Shown piece by piece: positions 1 to 5,292 of a DNA stretch of 5,292 bases. The notes beneath the pieces are model-generated. The model was not told the origin of the DNA. It made no database searches and saw nothing but the letters and a program-made list of their open reading frames with translations. The stretch spans positions 1-5,292 of the forward strand of contig JAPLPA010000379.1 in assembly GCA_026400415.1 (NCBI GenBank), written 5' to 3'. The translations under genes and the position numbers were made by a program. Numbering within the stretch: position 1 is the stretch's first letter; every line of letters begins with the position of its first letter. Origin of the DNA: Afipia sp. (GTDB lineage Bacteria > Pseudomonadota > Alphaproteobacteria > Rhizobiales > Xanthobacteraceae).

Positions 1-15
1 CATTGGAAATCTTAA

Positions 16-462
16 AGTTGCAACTGCTATCTCGAAAACCGGCTGTCGACTGGATCTATGATCCTCGACAACACGATCCTTGACCTGTCGAAGGTAAAGG
101 TGCCGGTCTACAATCTCGCTACGCGCGAAGATCATATCGCGCCAGCGGAATCCGTACTTTACGGTTCGCAGTTTTTCGGCGGCAACGTTCGTTACGTTCT
201 TGCAGGCTCCGGCCACATTGCAGGTGTGGTCAACCCACCTGATCTGGGCAAATACCAGTATTGGACCAATGACAATATTCGCGACATTTCGCTGGCCGAC
301 TGGCTGAAGGACGCCAAAGAACACAAGGGGTCTTGGTGGCCGGACTGGCGTGCGTGGCTGGAAACGATCGACGCCGAGACTATTCCCGCGCGCGAACCCG
401 GTAGCGGTCCACTGGCCGCCATCGAAGATGCGCCCGGAAGCTACGTCCGGGTCCGAGCCTGA
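16..462 (+). CDS. phaC: Class I poly(3-hydroxyalkanoate) synthase, C-terminal fragment
   Basis: PhaC polymerises hydroxyacyl-CoA into polyhydroxyalkanoate storage granules. Only the C-terminal end of this ~600-residue alpha/beta-hydrolase enzyme is visible. The family-typical stretch NCYLENRL is readable from 22, followed by DLSKVKVPVYNLATREDHIAP and GSGHIAGVVNPP, then the usual tail with SWWPDW and IEDAPGSYVRVR. Asp of REDHIAP (130-132) and His of GSGHIAG (214-216) correspond to the catalytic Asp and His (Asp480 and His508 in Cupriavidus necator PhaC); the nucleophilic Cys would lie upstream of the window. The ATG at 58 is an internal Met, not a start, because homology runs through it. In the homologous frame a TAA stands at 13-15, where PhaC should continue with something like FYLR, so the frame is broken close to position 15-21. 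This may be a frameshift, a rearrangement junction or an error at a sequence end. Family identity is very secure; whether the gene is intact in the organism cannot be told here. Confidence 0.9.
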   Translation, partial: SCNCYLENRLSTGSMILDNTILDLSKVKVPVYNLATREDHIAPAESVLYGSQFFGGNVRYVLAGSGHIAGVVNPPDLGKYQYWTNDNIRDISLADWLKDAKEHKGSWWPDWRAWLETIDAETIPAREPGSGPLAAIEDAPGSYVRVRA

Positions 463-636
463 TTACATATCCACTGCTAAAACGCGCATCGCGTCATTGG
501 CCTTATCGCATCAAGCGGATATGACTCACACAGACAATATGCCGCTGGATTCGGTCCTCGGTTGAGGGCAAAAAGTGCGGAACAAGAATTTCGTTCACGC
601 GGATTGCAACCGCTGAAAAATTGAAGGGAAACGCCA

Positions 637-1035
637 ATGACTCGTGAATTATTCTGGCTGACGCTGACGGTCATTCTGACCGGGCTTCTGTGGGTACCCT
701 ATGTCCTCAATCGCTGCCAAATTCGCGGCCTTGGCGGCGCGATGGCCAACCCTTCCCGCAAGGACAAGCCCCAGACCGAATGGGCCAACCGCATGATGTT
801 TGCGCACGACAATGCGGTCGAAAATCTTGTCATCTTCGCACCTCTGGTCTTGATCCTGAATGCCATCGACTATTCGTCGAAATGGACCGTGCTGGCGTGT
901 GCCGTCTATTTCTGGTCGCGACTGGCGCATCTGATCGTCTACACGATTGGCGTTCCAATCCTGCGCACGCTCGCTTTCACCGTGGGCTTTGTTGCGCAGG
1001 TCGTTCTCGCACTCGGCATTTTTAAAATTCTCTGA
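637..1035 (+). CDS. MAPEG family integral membrane protein
   Basis: The 132-residue protein belongs to the MAPEG superfamily (membrane-associated proteins in eicosanoid and glutathione metabolism), whose bacterial members are mostly uncharacterised; some are glutathione-dependent transferases or peroxidases. Four hydrophobic helices are visible at roughly residues 5-24, 62-78, 84-104 and 109-130. The signature lies between helices 1 and 2: R52, H57, N59, E62 and N63 within RMMFAHDNAVENLVIFAP, the cytosolic loop and helix that contact glutathione in characterised relatives. The length matches the family's ~130 residues. The ATG at 637 is preceded by a GAAGGG ribosome binding site at 623-628. 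The gene stands 174 bp after phaC with its own leader and ends just before a strong hairpin at 1054-1084, so it is probably a single-gene unit. The substrate cannot be inferred from sequence. Family assignment is firm. Confidence 0.9.
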   Translation: MTRELFWLTLTVILTGLLWVPYVLNRCQIRGLGGAMANPSRKDKPQTEWANRMMFAHDNAVENLVIFAPLVLILNAIDYSSKWTVLACAVYFWSRLAHLIVYTIGVPILRTLAFTVGFVAQVVLALGIFKIL

Positions 1036-1050
1036 AACAAATCACCTGAC

Positions 1051-1084
1051 AAAAAAAGGAGACGGCACGATTGCCGTCCCTTTT
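1051..1084. terminator. Bidirectional rho-independent terminator between the MAPEG gene and argC
   Basis: A 7-bp stem GACGGCA (1061-1067) / TGCCGTC (1072-1078) closes a CGAT tetraloop. It is extended by AAAAGG (1054-1059) pairing with CCTTTT (1079-1084), with a single bulged A at 1060. Seven A's at 1051-1057 supply a U-tract for leftward argC transcripts, and TTTT at 1081-1084 supplies one for rightward transcripts. It lies 16 bp after the MAPEG stop codon and 21 bp beyond the argC stop codon, exactly where two convergent genes would share a terminator. Confidence 0.87.
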
Positions 1085-1104
1085 GCTTGTTTTCGCCCCG
1101 ACTG

Positions 1105-2163
1105 TTAAGGAAACATCGCAGGCTGGTCGGTGCCGGCACCCTCATTGAAGCCGAGCATGATATTCATGTTCTGCACCGCCTGCCCCGACGCACCCTTGCT
1201 GAGATTGTCGAGCGTCGAAATAATGATCGCCCGACCCGCGATCCGATCCGCTGTCACTCCGATGAACGTCATATTCGAACCACGCACATGCCGGGACTGC
1301 GGCATCTTGCCGAATGGCAGCACGTAGACGAACGGCTCCTTCTCGTATTGCTTGACAAGAATGTCGTGCAGATCCTGTGCAGTTTTCCCCCGTCGTCCGC
1401 GCACATAGATGGTCGAGAAGATGCCGCGATTCATCGGGACCAGATGCGGCGTAAAGCTCACAACCACTTCCTTTCCTGCCGCCTTTGAAAACTCCTGATC
1501 GAGTTCGGACATGTGCCGGTGTTGCCCCACCCCATACGCGTGGAATCCCTCCGACACTTCGGAGAACAGCATCTCTTCTTTCGCGGAGCGCCCCGCTCCC
1601 GTCATGCCTGATTTCGCGTCCACGACAATCTCATCGCTCTCGATGGCCTTCGCCTTGAGCAATGGAATCAGCGGCAGTTGCGCGCAAGTCGTGTAGCAAC
1701 CGGGGTTGGCGACGAGCCGCGCCTTCCTGATATCGCGCCGATAGATTTCGGACAGCCCATAAACGGCTTCCCTCTGTAGTTCGAGCGCGTGATGGTCATG
1801 GCCGTACCATTTGGCGTAAGACGCAGGATCTTCCAGCCGGAAGTCTGCCGACAGATCCACCACCTTGGTTTCAGGCGCCTTTGCGAGCAGGTCCTTGAGC
1901 ACCTTCTGCGTCGTGGCGTGAGGCAGCGCGCAGAACACCAGATCAAGCTTCGCCTTTGCCCAATCGACCGCGTCGATGGTCATAAGGCGCGGCAGATCGT
2001 AAGGCGCGAATTGCGGAAACACATCGCCCATCAGCTGGCCTGCACGCCTGTCGGCGGTTAGAACCACGATCTCGACACGGGGATGACGCAGCAAAAGCCG
2101 CACGAGTTCCGCGCCCGTGTAACCGGACGCGCCGAGGATTCCTATTTTCTTCTTCTCAGCCAT
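1105..2163 (-). CDS. argC: N-acetyl-gamma-glutamyl-phosphate reductase
   Basis: ArgC carries out the third step of arginine biosynthesis in the cytoplasm: NADPH-dependent reduction of N-acetylglutamyl-5-phosphate to N-acetylglutamate 5-semialdehyde with release of phosphate. The 352-residue protein has the expected length for the long (type 1) ArgC family. The N-terminal Rossmann fold shows GASGYTG at residues 11-17. The active-site cysteine is Cys156 in NPGCYTT, and the conserved HRHMSE segment (residues 215-220) holds the likely catalytic His. VDLSADFR (102-109) and DAKSGMTGAGR (182-192) are further family blocks, and the C-terminal half is the dimerisation/catalytic domain. The ATG at 2161-2163 follows AAGGA on the minus strand about 6 nt upstream, and no longer homologous start is needed. 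It is transcribed alone, converges with the MAPEG gene and ends at a shared terminator. No other arg gene is in the window, which is common because arg genes are often scattered. Confidence 0.97.
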   Translation of the reverse strand: MAEKKKIGILGASGYTGAELVRLLLRHPRVEIVVLTADRRAGQLMGDVFPQFAPYDLPRLMTIDAVDWAKAKLDLVFCALPHATTQKVLKDLLAKAPETKVVDLSADFRLEDPASYAKWYGHDHHALELQREAVYGLSEIYRRDIRKARLVANPGCYTTCAQLPLIPLLKAKAIESDEIVVDAKSGMTGAGRSAKEEMLFSEVSEGFHAYGVGQHRHMSELDQEFSKAAGKEVVVSFTPHLVPMNRGIFSTIYVRGRRGKTAQDLHDILVKQYEKEPFVYVLPFGKMPQSRHVRGSNMTFIGVTADRIAGRAIIISTLDNLSKGASGQAVQNMNIMLGFNEGAGTDQPAMFP

Positions 2164-2343
2164 AGCCTGTCCTTACCCGTGGAAGTTCAAACAACCACCG
2201 GATCAGGTCATGCGGCAAGTTCTAGGGGGAAACAAGATGCCGCGGACCGTATCCGGCGGCATGAGCGACGATCAGACGCGATCAGCCGCACATACCGCGA
2301 TGGCGCGGCGGCGGCGAACGATGGCGATGGTCGTGGCATTGGT

Positions 2344-2373
2344 CATGGGCGCGGATATAAGTCCGCGCCCATG
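2344..2373. terminator. Perfect 12-bp inverted repeat, probable terminator hairpin after the hydrolase gene
   Basis: CATGGGCGCGGA (2344-2355) and TCCGCGCCCATG (2362-2373) are exact reverse complements around a 6-nt loop, TATAAG. The hairpin starts 21 bp past the stop codon of the leftward hydrolase gene, the usual place for a terminator, and lies 180 bp upstream of the argC start. There is no U-tract on the minus strand and only TTT on the plus strand, so it is not a textbook intrinsic terminator. It may act as an RNA 3'-end stabiliser, a rho-assisted stop or a protein-binding site. The structure is certain; the role is inferred. Confidence 0.55.
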
Positions 2374-2394
2374 TTTGGTCAAGTCAGGCTAGCA

Positions 2395-3383
2395 TCAGAT
2401 CGATGGATTCCAGGGCGCCGGCACCCAACGATAGCCGGTGGCGTCCTTCTCCAGATTAGCAAGGCCCGGGAACGGATAGTGAAATCCCTGCACGCGCATC
2501 TTGTCGGCAGACACCATGTCGAAGACTTTGCGACGTGTCGCCTCAGCCGTAACGGGGTCTTGGTCGAACATCAGATGCCAGCCGGGGTTACGCACAAACA
2601 GGTCCGGGTCATTGGTGACGTCGGACTGAATGAATACGTTCTCGGATCCAGATGAAAGCACGAAGGAAGTATGTCCCGGCGTGTGTCCGACGGTCTCGAC
2701 GGCCGTCAGCCCCGGCACCGGCTCCTTTCCCCACTCATACGGCGTAACTTTCTTCTTCAAACCGGCCTCGAACACGCGGCGCGCATTGGCGAACACGCCT
2801 TTCATACGATCAGTTGTCTGCTTGCCCATCTCGGCATCGTCCATGAAGTATTTCCACTCCGTCGCCGGGACGAGAACCTCGGCGTTAGGAAATGCCGCCT
2901 GATTGTCGGCGGTGAGCAGTCCGTTGATGTGGTCACCGTGAAAATGCGAGATCACAACGACATCGACATTCTTCGGATCAAAACCTGCGGCTGCGGAATT
3001 CGACGCAAACTGCCCATCTTGCCGCCGCTGCTCGCGAACGCTCCCGGACCGTTGCCGGTGTCGACGACGACGAGTTTGCCGCCAGTGTTGATAACCAGCG
3101 GACCGAAATTGATTGTCATTTTGTCGACGGGGCGGAATGCTTTTGCGAGTGCGGCGTTGACCTCATCCTTCTTCGCGTTGAGTACGAAGGTTTCTCCCAG
3201 CGGGAAGGTCAACGACCCGTCGGAGACCACCGTCACTTCCGCATCGCCGACCTTGTAACGGTAAAAACTAGCATTCTGCTTTCCCGCGGCAGGCGCTGCC
3301 GCCTTCGCAGGAAGTGCTGGCAGCAGTGGAGCGGCGGCAATCGCTGCCGCGCCAGCTAACGCATGGCGTCGTGTTAATTGCAT
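2395..3383 (-). pseudogene. Tat-exported MBL-fold metallo-hydrolase, methyl parathion hydrolase-like, split by a frameshift
   Basis: Two overlapping minus-strand frames (3383-2952 and 2955-2395) together make one metallo-beta-lactamase-fold hydrolase. The first begins at ATG 3381-3383 after GGGAG, with a Tat signal peptide (LTRRHALAG, Ala-rich core, cleavage near PAKAAA), followed by VVSDG and LVVVDTGNG. After Gly124 the frame must shift by one base near 3009-3013, after which FASNSAAAGFDPKNVDVVVI leads into the metal site. Adding one base gives 329 residues with ligands His147, His149, Asp151, His152 (HFHGDH), His234 (GHTPGH), Asp255 (QSDVTND) and His302 (GFHYPFP). These are, from memory, the same seven numbered ligands as in Pseudomonas methyl parathion hydrolase (331 residues), which also has similar YYR...LSDG and TPGHT...GYRFVP blocks. 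The likely role is periplasmic hydrolysis of an ester, lactone or phosphotriester; the substrate is unknown. As written the sequence cannot yield the whole enzyme. It could be a true pseudogene or a one-base sequence error. Confidence 0.85.
3009..3013 (-). other. Frameshift site in the MBL-fold hydrolase gene
   Basis: On the minus strand the first frame reads Gly-Lys-Met-Gly (ending at 3012) and then departs into a non-homologous 19-residue tail ending at TGA 2954-2952. The other frame picks up family-like sequence from the Phe codon at 3009-3007. The total length, 989 bp, needs exactly one extra base to be divisible by three, so the simplest reading is loss of one C from GGCCAG, leaving GGCAG. 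There is no slippery heptamer here to suggest programmed -1 frameshifting. Confidence 0.85.
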
Positions 3384-3466
3384 TTTCTATCTCCCGGTGG
3401 ATTTAAGTTTTTGCAATCGCGCTTGGTGATTTGCATTTAATTTGGAAATGCCGCTTTCCGTGATCG

Positions 3467-3496
3467 CGACAGCGCGATTGAACCGCGCCGCTGTCG
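3467..3496. repeat. Imperfect inverted repeat downstream of the dedA-like gene
   Basis: CGACAGCG (3467-3474) pairs with CGCTGTCG (3489-3496). Two further inner C-G pairs can form with one bulged base, leaving a short loop around ATTGAAC. It lies 44 bp past the stop codon of the leftward DedA-family gene, so it may form at the end of that transcript. There is no T-run on either side, so an intrinsic terminator is not well supported. The rest of the 3384-3540 gap is AT-rich near the hydrolase start and should hold that gene's promoter, but I could not pick out clear -35/-10 boxes. Confidence 0.35.
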
Positions 3497-3540
3497 AACG
3501 TAACACCATCGACCGAAGTATATTCCAATCTAGCTCGCGA

Positions 3541-4077
3541 TTAAACAACCCGCCAGAACCATTCGAGGATCATCGAAATCGCATCGCCGAACAACAAGAG
3601 TGCAGCGCACCAGACAAACGCCGATAAAAAATTCGCGATCTGAAAATGCCAGTACGGCAATTCAAAAATGCCGGCGACCAGCGGCACGGCGGCACGCAAG
3701 GGACCGAAGAAGCGTCCGATGAAAATGCTCGGTACGCCCCATTTCTTCACGAACGATTCCGTGCGTGGCAACAAATCCGGATATTTCGACAGCGGCCACA
3801 TCTCGGCCACGTGATTCTTGAATTTAAATCCGAACCAGTAAGACACCCAATCACCGAGCGCCGCCCCAATGGCGCCCGCAACCCACACCGGCCAGAAGGA
3901 AATATCACTGGCGCCGATAAGCGCGCCGATGCCAACCAGCGCGCCCCACGCAGGGATCAACAGCGAAATGAATGCAAGCGATTCACCGAATGCCAAAGCG
4001 AATACAATCGGCGGGGCCCATGCCTGGTGGTCCTTCACGAAGCCGATGACTTCGCGGACCATCTCTTCCAATCCCAT
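3541..4077 (-). CDS. DedA family (VTT domain) inner-membrane protein, YabI-like
   Basis: The 178-residue protein is a DedA/VTT-domain membrane protein. The family is linked to maintenance of membrane potential and to flipping or transport of lipids such as undecaprenyl phosphate and phospholipids, but the role of this member is not known. Visible hallmarks are E32 in FGESLA within the first re-entrant helix, the LIPAWGAL loop (40-47), GDWVSYWFG (75-83), and the family signature GRFFGPLRAAVPLVAG (121-136) with R122, R128, P132 and G136. Hydrophobic segments lie at about 20-38, 44-58, 62-80, 114-137 and 147-172. It matches E. coli YabI closely through ESLA, SFW and GDW...FWLG but lacks YabI's long C-terminal extension, so it is a compact but complete family member. 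ATG at 4075-4077 follows AAGGA on the minus strand 6 nt upstream. It is divergent from parE and separated by 157 bp from the hydrolase gene. The family call is firm; the function is not. Confidence 0.93.
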   Translation of the reverse strand: MGLEEMVREVIGFVKDHQAWAPPIVFALAFGESLAFISLLIPAWGALVGIGALIGASDISFWPVWVAGAIGAALGDWVSYWFGFKFKNHVAEMWPLSKYPDLLPRTESFVKKWGVPSIFIGRFFGPLRAAVPLVAGIFELPYWHFQIANFLSAFVWCAALLLFGDAISMILEWFWRVV

Positions 4078-4100
4078 GCAGGTTCCTTATCTCAATCGAT

Positions 4101-4110
4101 CCGATATCGG
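4101..4110. promoter_or_regulatory. 10-bp perfect palindrome upstream of the dedA-like gene
   Basis: CCGATATCGG is its own reverse complement and lies 23 bp upstream of the DedA-family start codon, inside the 166-bp divergent region shared with parE. Its position, just ahead of the ribosome binding site, would suit an operator or a small structure in the leader. A 10-bp palindrome can occur by chance, so the functional reading is weak. Confidence 0.3.
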
Positions 4111-4142
4111 TCCGCTAGTGGCTTCTGTATCACGGCGAACCG

Positions 4143-4173
4143 CAATTGTGACCGCGCCGACCGGTCACAATTG
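4143..4173. promoter_or_regulatory. 12-bp inverted repeat in the dedA/parE divergent intergenic region, candidate operator
   Basis: CAATTGTGACCG (4143-4154) and CGGTCACAATTG (4162-4173) are exact reverse complements separated by 7 nt (CGCCGAC). The centre-to-centre distance of the arms is 19 bp, close to two helical turns, as in sites for dimeric helix-turn-helix regulators. It lies 66 bp upstream of the dedA-like start and 71 bp upstream of the parE start, where it could control either or both. It could also fold as a hairpin in RNA, but with no T-run it does not look like an intrinsic terminator, and no gene ends towards it. I do not recognise a named regulator's consensus. Confidence 0.5.
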
Positions 4174-4243
4174 TTGCATCATCCATGGCATAGTCACGGC
4201 TGATGATTCGATCACGTTTTCTGGCTCATAAAACATCAGATCC

Positions 4244-5292
4244 ATGCGGAAACCACTGAAAAAGAAGGCAAAACCTGCGGCCAAGCCGAAGCCGAAGGCC
4301 GCGCGTGACCTGTTCACGGCATCCGAGCGCAAATCGCGCGGGGGTACGAAATCTGCGGCGCGACCGTCAACTGCCGAGGCTGGTTATACCGCGCGCGATA
4401 TCGAGGTGCTTGAAGGGTTGGAACCGGTTCGCCGCCGTCCCGGTATGTACATCGGCGGCACAGATGAGAAGGCGCTACATCATCTGTTTGCCGAAGTCAT
4501 CGACAACTCCATGGACGAAGCGCTTGCCGGACATGCATCGTTCATTGAAGTCCATCTCGGCGCAGATGGATTTCTCACAGTGAGCGACAATGGACGCGGC
4601 ATTCCGGTCGATCCGCATCCGAAATTCAAGAACAAGTCCGCACTCGAAGTCATCATGTGCACGCTGCACGCCGGCGGTAAATTCGACTCCAAGGTGTATG
4701 AAACGTCCGGCGGTCTGCACGGCGTCGGCGTATCTGTTGTGAACGCTTTGTCGTCGCTGCTGGAAGTTGAAGTCGCCCGGAATCAACGCCTCTACAAAAT
4801 GACATTTGTGCGCGGCAAGCCGAAGGGCAAGCTCGAAGACCTCGGCAAGATTAGCAACCGGCGCGGCACGCGCGTGCGGTTTCATCCTGATGTGGAGATT
4901 TTCGGTGGCAAGGCAACGTTCAAGCCTCAACGCCTGTTCAAGATGGCGCGCTCGAAAGCCTATCTGTTCGGTGGCGTCGAAATCCGCTGGCGCTGCGACA
5001 AGGAACTGCTCAAGGGTATCGATGACGTTCCGCCCGAAGACACGTTCCATTTCCCCGGCGGGTTGAAGGACTATCTGGCGGCGGCGATCCATGCCGACAC
5101 GCTGGTGCATCCCGACATCTTCTCCGGCAAATCAGGCCGCAACGGCGCGCATGGTGCATGCGAATGGGCCGTCGCATGGACTGCCGACGCCGACGGTTTT
5201 CTGTCGTCTTACACCAACACGGTGCCTACACCGGACGGCGGCACACACGAGGCGGGATTCCGCAGCGCGCTGCTGCGCGGACTGAAGGATCA
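4244..5292 (+). CDS. parE: DNA topoisomerase IV subunit B, N-terminal part (cut by window edge)
   Basis: ParE is the ATPase subunit of topoisomerase IV, which with ParC decatenates daughter chromosomes and relaxes supercoils. The open frame encodes 349 residues and runs off the window; full ParE is about 650-700. After a ~48-residue Lys/Ala/Pro-rich extension, the GHKL ATPase domain starts at IEVLEGLEPVRRRPGMYIGG. The key residues are the general base Glu84 and Asn88 (AEVIDN), Asp115 (DNGRGIP, nucleotide contact), and the ATP-lid glycines of GGLHGVG (156-162). The transducer domain follows, with GGTHEAGF at 332-339. ALHHLFAEVIDN and HPKFKNKSALEVIM are ParE rather than GyrB wording. ATG 4244 is the first start after an in-frame TAA at 4229-4231, but no good Shine-Dalgarno precedes it. 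The start is therefore less certain than the gene, and the basic extension needs checking. It is divergent from the DedA-family gene. The Toprim and tail regions are outside the window. Confidence 0.95.
   Translation, partial: MRKPLKKKAKPAAKPKPKAARDLFTASERKSRGGTKSAARPSTAEAGYTARDIEVLEGLEPVRRRPGMYIGGTDEKALHHLFAEVIDNSMDEALAGHASFIEVHLGADGFLTVSDNGRGIPVDPHPKFKNKSALEVIMCTLHAGGKFDSKVYETSGGLHGVGVSVVNALSSLLEVEVARNQRLYKMTFVRGKPKGKLEDLGKISNRRGTRVRFHPDVEIFGGKATFKPQRLFKMARSKAYLFGGVEIRWRCDKELLKGIDDVPPEDTFHFPGGLKDYLAAAIHADTLVHPDIFSGKSGRNGAHGACEWAVAWTADADGFLSSYTNTVPTPDGGTHEAGFRSALLRGLKD

Noticed and set aside
433..451. CCCGGA/TCCGGG hairpin at the end of phaC as a terminator
   Set aside because: It is inside the coding sequence for the conserved GSYVRVR tail and has no following T-run, so coding constraint explains it.
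1087..1488. A 133-codon plus-strand open frame starting in the terminator region
   Set aside because: It is antisense to the C-terminal part of argC. The apparent similarity to a protein is only the mirrored codon bias.
2210..2392. Possible 60-codon small membrane protein (contains MAMVVALVMGAD)
   Set aside because: It has a short hydrophobic run, but no ribosome binding site was found, it runs through the strong hairpin at 2344-2373, and the composition is Arg-rich. Not enough to call a gene.
2083..2655. A 190-codon plus-strand open frame spanning the argC-hydrolase gap
   Set aside because: It overlaps the 5' end of argC and the 3' end of the hydrolase on the other strand. The translation is Arg/His-rich without recognisable motifs, and no ribosome binding site was seen.
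2952..3020. Programmed -1 ribosomal frameshifting to make the full hydrolase
   Set aside because: There is no X XXY YYZ slippery heptamer at the shift point (local minus-strand sequence GGGCAGTTT), and I saw no obvious downstream stimulatory structure. A simple indel is more economical.
2671..3258. A 195-codon plus-strand open frame opposite the hydrolase
   Set aside because: It is antisense to well-conserved MBL-fold sequence with intact metal motifs; the translation has no family features.
3444..3459. GGAAA/TTTCC small hairpin upstream of the hydrolase
   Set aside because: Only 5 bp of weak stem with no T-run in a useful place; expected by chance in a region of this composition.
3646..4203. 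A 185-codon plus-strand open frame opposite the dedA-like gene
   Set aside because: It is antisense to a clear DedA-family protein and rich in Arg/His/Gln with no hydrophobic or domain pattern.
4475..5110. A 211-codon minus-strand open frame opposite parE
   Set aside because: It lies entirely antisense to an unmistakable ParE coding region. Its translation shows no family pattern, so it is a by-product of the GC-rich codon use of parE.

Overview
The window looks like ordinary chromosomal DNA of an alphaproteobacterium, most likely of the order Hyphomicrobiales (the Bradyrhizobium/Rhodopseudomonas/Afipia side is a guess). The reasons are the alphaproteobacterial style of the PHA synthase C-terminus and of ParE, a fairly GC-rich composition, and the mix of housekeeping genes. 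I see no insertion sequence, tRNA, rRNA, CRISPR array, phage gene or defence system.

Layout. Positions 16-462 (+) encode the last ~150 residues of a class I polyhydroxyalkanoate synthase (phaC); its reading frame is already broken at the left edge of the window. Positions 463-636 are non-coding, with no clear signal apart from the ribosome binding site of the next gene. Positions 637-1035 (+) encode a small four-helix MAPEG-family membrane protein. A hairpin with A- and T-runs on its two sides (1051-1084) sits between this gene and the convergent argC (1105-2163, -), and can terminate both. Positions 2164-2394 are non-coding and hold a perfect 12-bp hairpin (2344-2373). Positions 2395-3383 (-) hold a Tat-exported metallo-beta-lactamase-fold hydrolase resembling methyl parathion hydrolase, split by a one-base frameshift near 3009-3013. 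Positions 3384-3540 are non-coding with one imperfect hairpin. Positions 3541-4077 (-) encode a YabI-like DedA-family membrane protein. Positions 4078-4243 are a divergent promoter region with two inverted repeats. Positions 4244-5292 (+) are the N-terminal half of parE (topoisomerase IV subunit B), cut off by the right edge.

The genes do not form one pathway or operon. Strands alternate (+,+,-,-,-,+), each gene has its own leader, and each can be read as a separate unit: storage polymer synthesis, a membrane MAPEG protein, arginine biosynthesis, a periplasmic hydrolase, a membrane lipid-transport-type protein, and chromosome decatenation.

The points most worth a second look are the two broken reading frames within about 3.4 kb (phaC and the hydrolase), which may mean gene decay or single-base sequence errors, and the symmetric DNA elements at 4143-4173, 4101-4110 and 2344-2373. 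I found no convincing evidence of a previously undescribed system.
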